From: an uncultured Pseudomonadota bacterium | GTDB taxonomy: Bacteria; Myxococcota; UBA796 | Assembly (NCBI GenBank): GCA_913040875.1 | Contig: CAJWHX010000013.1 | Coordinates: 1 to 17,913, forward strand | DNA: 17,913 bases | Direction: 5' to 3' | Part shown: positions 7,522-14,576 of the stretch, piece by piece | Position numbering within the stretch: the stretch's first letter is position 1 | How the letters are laid out: each line of letters begins with the position of its first letter | Notes under the pieces: model-generated | The model's database searches: none | Seen by the model: the letters and a program-made list of their open reading frames with translations, nothing else | What the model was told of the DNA's origin: nothing | Program-made: the position numbers and the translations under genes

Positions 7522-9963
7522 TCAGTAATTCCCTGTATCCTCTTCCTCATAAACATCCCAAATATCGGTATAGCAAATCGAATTGTGAATGTGTGCCCAG
7601 CACAGTTCTGATGTAGCGGATGTCTCGACAGACATGTTTTCCTTGTGGGTCGCTGCGAGAAGCGTTTTGATGGCTGCAGGTTCCACATCCAGTGCCGACA
7701 CACCTATCGCGTAGGACTGCTTAACCATCCGCTGAGCGAGTGCATCTGTCAACACAAAGGAACCAAGATTCAGTTCGGGTCCCTGATATTGATCGACCAG
7801 TTTCAACAAATTTGGTGTGACTGTTGGATACAAGTGCAGTTGATCCGCACTCACGATTGGCTCAAACCACTCTGGTCTTCCTGGTCCAGCGTAAATGGAC
7901 AACGTCTGTTTGTACTGAGAGAGAGCACTCCAATCCAAGTGATCACTGACCGGTAACCAGAGCGTCAGACTTTTCGCCTTTGAGGTGGCAAGGATGTCAA
8001 GCATCTGCTGCGTCACTTTGTATTGTGGGATCTGTTCGGCTTCTTCGTCCAATATTTGGCGAACCTTTAAATCAAGGTACAATCGACCCTCAAACTGAGC
8101 CACAGACCGCAGCTGGTCTGCCGTCAATGCTTGATGAGTGTCAATCCGAACTTCTTCAAGCGAAACCTGATTCAAATACATCAATGATTTTGGCTCCCAT
8201 CGGCTAGGAGAGTCTATTTGCCCCGTCGCCAACATAATGTGCTGTACCTTTCGATTGTGGTGCAACTCGGCAGGAAGACTGAGTTCCCCTGTATACCCCA
8301 TGAACTCTTGGAGTGCTGCCAAGGTCGTTTCTTCAAACCCCATCGACAATTTTGAAAAGGAACCCTTCGCCAAAATCGCTGCCTGTTCTTGGGTCAATGC
8401 CTCCATGTGAATCCCGAGACTTCCCTTGAAGGTTGTCAGCACCTCCAGCGCTTCATTGGTAAAACTACCGCCCAATTTGAGATGACCATAGTTGTTCACC
8501 AAGTACTCTATATACTCTTTGGTGATGCCATCTTGCCAGAAGGAAAAACAGTCACTCAGCATGCTACAATCATGGACATACCACAGTTCCTCATCTTCGG
8601 CGATGGCCTTCATAACCTCCAAAGGCTTTGTACCACCCAGACTGAATCCGCCCCAAGACGTAAAGGCTCTCAACGTTTCCTCAGCAATATCTACCGTGAA
8701 ATAATTGCTTCCCTTAGGCAATGGGTCCAGCTGAGAAATCAGTCCCATATTCCACTCATCGAATGTAAAGTCCACCACGATTTTTGCATCACCTTTGTTG
8801 GGCAACGACCTATGCAGTCCCAAAAAATACTGTAATGAACCGACCTTTTCCAAGACCTTTGGGTCGCTGATTTTTGCCTGTACAAAGTGAAAAGAACGCC
8901 CTTCCCTGTCCCGGCGACGGAACAACAAATCTGTTGCCTTCTCTGTCATCACCTCTGTTCCGTAACTGATGATGTGACCAGAGGTACCTTGAATCACGCG
9001 AACTTCTTTCGCCGTCCAAGGTATAGGTCCAACCGAAACTGTCTCGATGTGTTTTGTCAGATGACTCAAAGACTGCGGGGAAACCTGATCCAAATTTGGA
9101 ATGGCCAATTCTTCTAGATGATGCGCCTCCGTTCCAGTCAAAATCGTGGTGACACCTTCTTTGATGGTGGTGATGCCGTCTAAATGAACCTTCCCATCTG
9201 GTTTCGCCATTAGTGACGTCGCTGTTTTGATATTGATACTGGTCAGTTCGGAGAGATGAACACTATCCCAAGTACTGTCGGCATACACAGAATCAAACCA
9301 TTTGGGCAAGCGATCTCCCAAAATCACAACCGATCTGGTGAATCCCTTTAGAATGTCCGCCGAGTCTGCATCCATATTTTTAGAGACAATCAGCTGTCTG
9401 GACAATCTCCCTTTCGCAAACGTCTCTCCATGTTCCGGTTCAATACTTCTCACCCCTTCAATCACGAGGGTTGTATTCGGAAAACAGGTTCTCAATTGAT
9501 TGGTCAGGCTCCGCTCTCCAGTAATGTAAAGATTCTTTGGACGACTGTCGTGCCCTGAGCAATTTTCAAGTATTTCTTGAGAAACATCGCCAACAAGCAG
9601 AGTCTCTGGGGTTTGTTCAAGGAGCCTGTGCCACTCCTTCGGCGTCACCACATTCAATTCTGGGAGAACGACCAAGGCATTTGCCGTATACTCCTTACTT
9701 CGACTCCCCTCCAAATAAAAAACATCGGTATTGGCTGCAGTCTGTAGCTTCTGTTCAATCTCGGTATAGGTTTTACCGCGACTGTAGGTCCAGTGGCGTT
9801 TGTAGGTACGACTCTTGTACCGTTGAAACCCTTTTTTATACCGAACGCGATTTTGATTGACCGTCGCAATAAAATGCTGCTGATGAGTGTTTAATTGAGC
9901 GCTCTCTGTAATGGCAAAGTCCTCTGCCATGGCTATATTTAACCCCATCCATAATATAAACAT
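7522..9963 (-). CDS. Large exported repeat protein, LRR-like, function unknown
   Basis: The product has 813 residues. The ATG follows GGAGAGGA, and an in-frame TAG four codons upstream excludes a longer start. MFILWMGLNIAMA looks like a very short signal peptide cut before Glu14. Residues 39-64 are rich in Lys, Arg and Tyr. From about 95 onward the protein repeats a loose unit of a hydrophobic strand, a helix ending in A/L-rich residues, and a turn, for example EALVVLPELNVV-like, LTQEQAAILAKGSFSKLSMG, LTADQLRSVAQFEGRLYLDL. The pattern 'LT.eqa..la...g.L.l..l' resembles degenerate leucine-rich-type solenoids found in planctomycete and myxobacterial exported proteins. No catalytic motif is recognised. 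A solenoid for binding other proteins or glycans is a guess. The acidic tail is YEEEDTGNY. Confidence 0.8.
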   Translation of the reverse strand: MFILWMGLNIAMAEDFAITESAQLNTHQQHFIATVNQNRVRYKKGFQRYKSRTYKRHWTYSRGKTYTEIEQKLQTAANTDVFYLEGSRSKEYTANALVVLPELNVVTPKEWHRLLEQTPETLLVGDVSQEILENCSGHDSRPKNLYITGERSLTNQLRTCFPNTTLVIEGVRSIEPEHGETFAKGRLSRQLIVSKNMDADSADILKGFTRSVVILGDRLPKWFDSVYADSTWDSVHLSELTSINIKTATSLMAKPDGKVHLDGITTIKEGVTTILTGTEAHHLEELAIPNLDQVSPQSLSHLTKHIETVSVGPIPWTAKEVRVIQGTSGHIISYGTEVMTEKATDLLFRRRDREGRSFHFVQAKISDPKVLEKVGSLQYFLGLHRSLPNKGDAKIVVDFTFDEWNMGLISQLDPLPKGSNYFTVDIAEETLRAFTSWGGFSLGGTKPLEVMKAIAEDEELWYVHDCSMLSDCFSFWQDGITKEYIEYLVNNYGHLKLGGSFTNEALEVLTTFKGSLGIHMEALTQEQAAILAKGSFSKLSMGFEETTLAALQEFMGYTGELSLPAELHHNRKVQHIMLATGQIDSPSRWEPKSLMYLNQVSLEEVRIDTHQALTADQLRSVAQFEGRLYLDLKVRQILDEEAEQIPQYKVTQQMLDILATSKAKSLTLWLPVSDHLDWSALSQYKQTLSIYAGPGRPEWFEPIVSADQLHLYPTVTPNLLKLVDQYQGPELNLGSFVLTDALAQRMVKQSYAIGVSALDVEPAAIKTLLAATHKENMSVETSATSELCWAHIHNSICYTDIWDVYEEEDTGNY

Positions 9964-10021
9964 CGTCCTCTCCTACTCTCCAATTGTCATCATTGTACCT
10001 TGTTCGCTCCCGAACGGTTCA

Positions 10022-10039
10022 ATGAGTCAAGAGACTCAT
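10022..10039. promoter_or_regulatory. Palindrome in a divergent intergenic region
   Basis: This perfect inverted repeat, ATGAGTC-AAGA-GACTCAT, lies between the divergent repeat-protein and lipocalin-like genes, about 60 bp from the first. It could be an operator or a small hairpin; no T-run follows, so it is not a terminator. Confidence 0.3.
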
Positions 10040-10069
10040 ACGCAAGTTTCATAGTGGGTATTCAATCTG

Positions 10070-10084
10070 TACTATACAATTTTG
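10070..10084 (+). promoter_or_regulatory. TACTATACAATTTTG motif copy
   Basis: This is one copy of a TACT(G/A)(T/A)ACAAT motif that also occurs upstream of the next two + strand secreted-protein genes. It overlaps -10-like sequences (TATACA here and TATACT at 10086-10091) ahead of the lipocalin-like gene. Confidence 0.3.
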
Positions 10085-10142
10085 CTATACTGAACTTAAT
10101 ACTTTGAATCAAACCAACCATATCGCTTCTACGGATATATTT

Positions 10143-10985
10143 ATGTTCATGCTAGGCCTACTCTCTATTCTTTCATCCTCCCCTGCCAATGCCGAAGAAG
10201 TCAAAGTTGGTCAAGTGTATCAAGGTGGACAAACGCTCGATATCTCTGGACTGGGAGTCTCTTTTACCATTCCGAACAACTGGCTGGGTCAATTGGACGC
10301 TGACGGAGGCATTCTCCTAGGATCAAACACTGAAGGTGGAATGCTGATGGTGTTCGCTGCAAAAACATCTGCCAATGAGGTAATTGCAGAATTCAACAAA
10401 CCCATCCCCATTGATGAAAGTATGGCTCTAGTTCCAAAGGGCTCCCCTGCATTGAAAGATGAACGTCTCGTCATCGATTACGGTGTAAGCGTCAATGGAG
10501 TCTCTAGTCCAGAAGCTTTTGGTCGATTGGATGGCTATATTAAGAATAGTGGTGTCGGTTTTGGTGTCATGACAATGGGTTCGACTGCGGACAAAGCAAA
10601 CCTTCTCGGGAAACAGAAAAGCCTGCTCACATCCGTCAAATTCTCGGCACCAAAACTCCCTCCTCAACTGGTTGGATGCTGGCTTGACACCGACAGTGAG
10701 GTCAGTGATGGTTTCTCGTTCTTTTCCTCCACCAAAATCGAGCTGCAGGCCAATGGACAGTACCGATACACGACCAAGAGTAGCGCTGGATTGACCACCA
10801 ATGACTCTATGGGGAATTGGGAGTCCGATACGACAGCAGAAAATGGAAACGGTTCTGAGGTTGGAACGTATTTCACCATCGGCAATATCTTGTATTTACA
10901 AAGCCATGACGGTCAGCGCTCATTTCCATTTGAATATAAAAATGGGGTGATGTACTTCCATGGCACCAGCTATGGAAATTGTTGA
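10143..10985 (+). CDS. Exported protein with lipocalin-like C-terminal domain
   Basis: The product has 280 residues from the ATG at 10143; the frame also offers a TTG at 10104. The signal peptide is MFMLGLLSILSSSPANA, cut before EE. The N-terminal half (to about 170) is beta-rich with GVSFTIPNNWLGQLDADGGILLGSNTEGG; I do not recognise a named family, but 'P.gW.g....g...lgS.te.G' is seen in other exported proteins. The C-terminal half (about 175-280) begins LPPQLVGCWLDTDS, then KIELQANGQYRYTTKSS, MGNWESD and YFTIGNILYL. This resembles small lipocalin-like domains of the form 'L.G.W...dGtY.y.s...G.W...g..L.l', with Cys179 and the terminal Cys280 possibly disulfide-bonded. The function is unknown. 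The ATG is preferred because a -10-like TATACT sits only 12 nt before the TTG. Confidence 0.8.
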   Translation: MFMLGLLSILSSSPANAEEVKVGQVYQGGQTLDISGLGVSFTIPNNWLGQLDADGGILLGSNTEGGMLMVFAAKTSANEVIAEFNKPIPIDESMALVPKGSPALKDERLVIDYGVSVNGVSSPEAFGRLDGYIKNSGVGFGVMTMGSTADKANLLGKQKSLLTSVKFSAPKLPPQLVGCWLDTDSEVSDGFSFFSSTKIELQANGQYRYTTKSSAGLTTNDSMGNWESDTTAENGNGSEVGTYFTIGNILYLQSHDGQRSFPFEYKNGVMYFHGTSYGNC

Positions 10986-11023
10986 AACACTTTTGAACAC
11001 TGTACACACAAACTTTGTCCATA

Positions 11024-11836
11024 CTACTCTGACGATTTTGCAAACAACGAGACTTCAATATCTCGTGATGTGAATGTCATCTCTCCAACATTCTTATGCA
11101 CCTTCAGTGTGGACGTCGTAAAGAATGTCTTTAATGCTGTATCCATTCTCGAGAGTTCTTCGGGAGAACAAATATTCTCTGTAAACTCGACCATTTCTAC
11201 ATCTATAGAGTCGGATTTTACTGTATACCGTCCTCGCCCCTCATTGCACCCCGTTTGAAGAACAAACTGGTTGTGCCACCCAAATTCAACGGATGGAGAA
11301 CCATCTTGCAATCGAACAATGGGACCATCGACAGTGGAGATACCATCTAGCATCCAAGTCGTATCATAGAAGTTCACTCTCTTTGGAGCAGGTGGAAGCA
11401 GTCTCTCGGGACCGAACCTCAGGCTTGTATCTTCTGTGGTAAGGAGTAAAAAATCACCATCGCGACGAATATCTGGATCTTCCAATAAAAATCGCATCAG
11501 AAATGACTCGTCATCATAGATCCTTTCAGGAGAGTCAAAAGGAGGGGTCAAGCAAGCCTTTTCTGTTCCGCCAATCTCCAATACATTGAGTTTTGTCCCC
11601 TCAACTGTATACCGCCCATAATTATCATTGCAATTACAATCCAAATCCAGCTGATTGTTGTCAAAAAATTCCAATACAATCTTGTGCTGCTTTCGTTGAT
11701 AACCAGTAGATTCGAGTAATACCCAAGGTTGACCAACTATTGAGGGCGACACTAGAGTCTCTACAGGATGGTTGTTCTGTGTTGTATTGGAAAAACACGC
11801 CTGTAGAATCATCCATACAATAATTTCACCTTCCAA
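11024..11836 (-). CDS. Lipoprotein with two META (HslJ-like) domains
   Basis: The product has 270 residues. The start is a TTG with a good ribosome site (AAAGGA, 5 nt spacing), giving MEGEIIVWMILQAC and a lipidated Cys14. Two tandem copies of an HslJ/META-type fold follow. Copy 1 (about 35-145) begins GQPWVLLEST, has LDCNCNDNYGRY and GGTEKAC, and ends LRFGP. Copy 2 (about 155-265) begins DTTWMLDGIST, has LQTGCNEGRGRY and FTENIC, and ends IEVSLF. The family shows W.L at the start, F...GCN...G.Y in the middle and T..aC before the last helix. META domains occur in heat-inducible and envelope lipoproteins; their biochemical role is unclear. The n-region MEGE is acidic, which is odd for a signal peptide. 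The gene is convergent with the lipocalin-like gene (38 nt apart) and divergent from the PLC-like gene. Confidence 0.82.
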   Translation of the reverse strand: MEGEIIVWMILQACFSNTTQNNHPVETLVSPSIVGQPWVLLESTGYQRKQHKIVLEFFDNNQLDLDCNCNDNYGRYTVEGTKLNVLEIGGTEKACLTPPFDSPERIYDDESFLMRFLLEDPDIRRDGDFLLLTTEDTSLRFGPERLLPPAPKRVNFYDTTWMLDGISTVDGPIVRLQDGSPSVEFGWHNQFVLQTGCNEGRGRYTVKSDSIDVEMVEFTENICSPEELSRMDTALKTFFTTSTLKVHKNVGEMTFTSRDIEVSLFAKSSE

Positions 11837-11921
11837 TTACATCCTTTCGGCGGACATTTATAGTAAATTCACCTATTCTCTTAGACACCATACATCACTA
11901 TTCGGTTCGCAATTGGTATCA

Positions 11922-11950
11922 TACAATTTCAATTGTACAGTATTTGTACA
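11922..11950. promoter_or_regulatory. Overlapping palindromes with two TTGTACA repeats
   Basis: The divergent region between the META lipoprotein and the PLC-like gene holds a 16-bp palindrome (TACAATT-TC-AATTGTA, 11922-11937). It overlaps two direct copies of TTGTACA (11933-11939 and 11944-11950) spaced 11 bp, about one helical turn. The minus strand of 11932-11942 reads TACTGTACAAT, exactly the 11-mer found at 13536-13546. This is a candidate regulator site 38-66 bp before the PLC-like start. Confidence 0.4.
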
Positions 11951-11987
11951 AACTGATTGTTTCACCTCCCTCTTCAGATTGAAATCT

Positions 11988-13520
11988 ATGACCATTTTTC
12001 TCTTTTCTCTCGCTGGATGCACCTCATCATCAAAGCCTACCACTGATGGTCCGCAGATTATTGAAGATACAGGCACTGTTGATACAGCGAATACCGTTAT
12101 TGAAGATACCAGTGAACCGGATCCCGATTCTGGAATTGAGGACTCTGACACAGATACAGACACATCCGACACTGAAGAAATCGACACCAGTACACCATAC
12201 CACCGCGCCTACTTCAAAAGCATGCACAATGCTTATTCCGGAGAATCTAGAGGTACCATTCATGAACAATTGGGTGCGGGTTTTAGAGGTCTGGAATTTG
12301 ATATCCACGACAATGATTTTGGAAACATCGGTGACTATCAGTTGGGTCACTTCTCACCCGGGGGGGAAGTCGAACGAGGACATGGAAACCCCAATACCGT
12401 TCTCCTCAGTGATTGGCTCAATCACGTCAAAGAATGGTCTTCAGAGCATTCAGGTCATGCCCCAATTACCATCACCATTGACTTCAAAGACGATCTGACC
12501 GACAATATTAACTACACAAACGGTAGCATGGACAAGTTAAACGACATCTTCGTTGACACACTCGGAAACGCCATCTTTTCTCCCATGTATTTTACAGGGG
12601 AATGGCCCACCGTTCAGGAACTTCAAGATCGCTTTGTATTGGTGCTGTCTGGACATGAAGAGTCTAGACAACTCTACAAACGAGATCGTGGCTACCATCC
12701 GGCGGTTGCCATCAATGATTCTGGTCAAGTCATGGAAGTGCATGATTCGGGGTCGGGTTCCTTGTGGTACTGGACTGGACAGATGCGCAGTGATGGATCC
12801 GTGGAATGGAAACGACATGGACGATACGATTCTGGTCAAACACCGGCTATAGCACTCAACAACGACGGTTGGTTTGTTGAGGTGCATCAATCTGAATCTG
12901 CCTCCACACTGTGGTCCCGCTCAGGATATCTAGACTCAGACTACAACCCCGTCTTTCAAAACAGTGAGCAGTATGATGAAGGTATTGAGCCTACGATACG
13001 ATTCATCAGCAAAAACAGCTCTACTTTATTAGAGGTGCATAAAAGTCAAAATACAGGACAACACTGGGATTGGGAGCTGACACTCAACCAAACCACTGGT
13101 GCAGTTAGTTGGGGAGCACATGAACAGACCTCTACCCCATTGCACGATAAAGACCGTGATTCTGCTGTGCACTGGATTGAAGTTCTAACCGAACAGCACC
13201 AAAATGCTGGAAGTGACACCTTATTGTATGAAACTCGCTTTGATAAAGAGCGAATTCGATATCCACAGATCGCCTTTGTTGAATATCAAAACAACAATTC
13301 AACAGAGATCATTGATGGAGACTCATGGTTTGCCGCCATTGGATCTGGTTCTGAATCTACATTGACCTCTTGGAACAACGATGGATTCATCACTCGCGTT
13401 TGGGGATTTGATGAAGGAGATACCACATCCACCACTAGTCCACCAAACTTTCCCGCCACCGACTATCTAGATGCGGAATGGTACAACACATATTGTGCCC
13501 AGATCGGTACAGAAGAGTGA
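11988..13520 (+). CDS. PLC-like phosphodiesterase lipoprotein with inserted EVH repeats
   Basis: The product has 510 residues from the ATG at 11988. MTIFLFSLAGC gives a minimal lipoprotein signal (Cys11), then an Asp/Thr/Ser-rich linker to about 70. The barrel starts YFKSMHNAYSG (His80), then FRGLEFDIHD (Glu103, Asp105) and YQLGHFSPG (His121). This is the His/acid/His set expected of the PLC-like phosphodiesterase superfamily (PI-PLC X and glycerophosphodiester enzymes), and ITITIDFKDDLTD follows. After RFVLVLSGHEES (about 216) a beta-rich insert carries three units with the core EVH (250-252, 298-300, 349-351), for example AVAINDSGQVMEVHDSGSG and LWYWTGQ. The barrel then seems to resume with RYPQIAFVEYQ and GDSWFAAIGSG. 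The likely role is cleavage of a phosphodiester lipid or polymer at the envelope. The start lacks a good ribosome site; a TTG three codons earlier is the alternative. Confidence 0.85.
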   Translation: MTIFLFSLAGCTSSSKPTTDGPQIIEDTGTVDTANTVIEDTSEPDPDSGIEDSDTDTDTSDTEEIDTSTPYHRAYFKSMHNAYSGESRGTIHEQLGAGFRGLEFDIHDNDFGNIGDYQLGHFSPGGEVERGHGNPNTVLLSDWLNHVKEWSSEHSGHAPITITIDFKDDLTDNINYTNGSMDKLNDIFVDTLGNAIFSPMYFTGEWPTVQELQDRFVLVLSGHEESRQLYKRDRGYHPAVAINDSGQVMEVHDSGSGSLWYWTGQMRSDGSVEWKRHGRYDSGQTPAIALNNDGWFVEVHQSESASTLWSRSGYLDSDYNPVFQNSEQYDEGIEPTIRFISKNSSTLLEVHKSQNTGQHWDWELTLNQTTGAVSWGAHEQTSTPLHDKDRDSAVHWIEVLTEQHQNAGSDTLLYETRFDKERIRYPQIAFVEYQNNNSTEIIDGDSWFAAIGSGSESTLTSWNNDGFITRVWGFDEGDTTSTTSPPNFPATDYLDAEWYNTYCAQIGTEE

Positions 13521-13535
13521 CCCTATTGCTCCGGA

Positions 13536-13572
13536 TACTGTACAATAATGCTTCTAGATACTGAACAATTTG
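13536..13572 (+). promoter_or_regulatory. Tandem TACTGTACAAT / TACTGAACAAT motif
   Basis: Two copies, TACTGTACAATAATG (13536) and TACTGAACAATTTG (13559), start 23 bp apart in the gap before the duplicated-domain gene. Further TGTAC/GTACA words lie at 13592, 13623 and 13636. They could be binding sites or promoter -10 elements. Confidence 0.35.
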
Positions 13573-13686
13573 TGATTCAACAGCATTTATCTGTACGTTC
13601 CTCACATAAATTTGAATACATCTGTACACACACTCGTACAAATCCCGATAAAATATTCATTCACTATTAAGCACACGGAGTACCCT

Positions 13687-14505
13687 ATGGTCACTGTATT
13701 CTTATCCCTTCTTCTTTCCTTTACCCATACTGCAGAAGCCAATGGCGCTGTTGCTGGCATCAAACTTGGTTCGGTCCAAGTAGCTGACCGAACAAGCAAA
13801 GATGTCATTCGACTCCCAGTTTGCGATGGTAACCAGAATATCCCCGTCAATAGTATCCAATTGAAAGTTCGAAAGAAACCTGTACAAATTGACAAGGTAA
13901 AAGTCGTATTCCACAATGATCAGCAACAGATACTCACTGTCAAAAAACACATGAAAGCGGGGGAGGATTCTCGCTGGTTGGATTTAAAAGGCGATGCTCG
14001 ATGCATCAAAAAGATTGTCTTTGTGGGTGATGCAGACACCAAACGTGTCAATTCTAAAAAACAAAGTACCATCGTTGTTGTTGGAAAAGTAAAAACAAAA
14101 AAGGCCATCGAGAAAAGGAACGTCGAAAAGGACCTCCAGACCTCAAAGAAGGCCACTAATGGATCAAAAGTCCATACGCTCACTCGAGTTAAACTGGGAG
14201 AGCAAACGCAAAAGGAAACCAAATTTCTTCCCTCTTGTAAGACCGATGACAACTTTCGTGTCAGTCAAATCCGCGTAGTGGTGAAGAACCATCCTGCCGA
14301 AATCAACAAGGTTCGTATTCAATTTCAGAATGGCAATGACCAATTCTTCAATGTCAACAAACACCTCGCCGTGGGACAGATGTCTCCATGGGTGGATCTG
14401 GACGGTGGAAGCAGATGTATTAAGCGCGTGACTTTTGTCGGTGATGCAGACACTGTCGGATACAGACCGAATGCTCGTTCTACAATCGTCGTTCACGGAC
14501 GATAA
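13687..14505 (+). CDS. Exported protein with duplicated DUF2541-like domain
   Basis: The product has 272 residues. The ATG follows ACGGAG at 7 nt spacing, and MVTVFLSLLLSFTHTAEA is a short, uncharged signal peptide. Two homologous copies follow: residues 25-133 and 167-272. Each runs KLG..., a Cys (LPVC / LPSC), V.sI.l.V...P..I.KV...F.N...Q...V.KH...G..S.W.DL.G..RCIK...FVGDAD, and ends STIVV.G. The pattern resembles the DUF2541 beta-sandwich family; I am moderately sure of that name and very sure of the duplication. Each copy keeps two Cys, perhaps forming a disulfide. The linker between them (about 134-165) is Lys-rich. The conserved GDAD and KH suggest a shared ligand site, but no function is known. 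The gene ends 24 nt before a strong terminator. Confidence 0.85.
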   Translation: MVTVFLSLLLSFTHTAEANGAVAGIKLGSVQVADRTSKDVIRLPVCDGNQNIPVNSIQLKVRKKPVQIDKVKVVFHNDQQQILTVKKHMKAGEDSRWLDLKGDARCIKKIVFVGDADTKRVNSKKQSTIVVVGKVKTKKAIEKRNVEKDLQTSKKATNGSKVHTLTRVKLGEQTQKETKFLPSCKTDDNFRVSQIRVVVKNHPAEINKVRIQFQNGNDQFFNVNKHLAVGQMSPWVDLDGGSRCIKRVTFVGDADTVGYRPNARSTIVVHGR

Positions 14506-14529
14506 ACCATCACCCTATTTTTAAGCAAC

Positions 14530-14554
14530 AAAGGTGACTCATTGAGTCACCTTT
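14530..14554 (+). terminator. Rho-independent terminator between convergent genes
   Basis: A perfect 11-bp stem (AAAGGTGACTC with GAGTCACCTTT) and a 3-nt loop run directly into a T tract on the + strand. The opposing lipoprotein gene ends 23 nt away; on the minus strand the tail is only TTT, so termination there would be weaker. Confidence 0.92.
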
Positions 14555-14576
14555 TTACGTCTGTTACAGCTACATT

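Noticed and set aside
8389..8835. 148-codon plus-strand frame
   Set aside because: It is antisense to the 813-residue repeat protein, with no ribosome site or domain.
10986..11023. Hairpin between convergent lipocalin-like and META genes
   Set aside because: Only weak partial repeats (GAACACT) are visible; no stem with a T run.
11772..11987. Extension of the PLC-like gene to a TTG at 11772
   Set aside because: The added 72 residues are uncharacteristic, overlap the start of the divergent META gene, and would bury the lipobox; the palindromes lie in this stretch.
12046..12498. 150-codon frame in a second + strand phase
   Set aside because: It overlaps the PLC-like gene in another frame; the GATACAGACAC-type linker DNA lacks stops in several frames.
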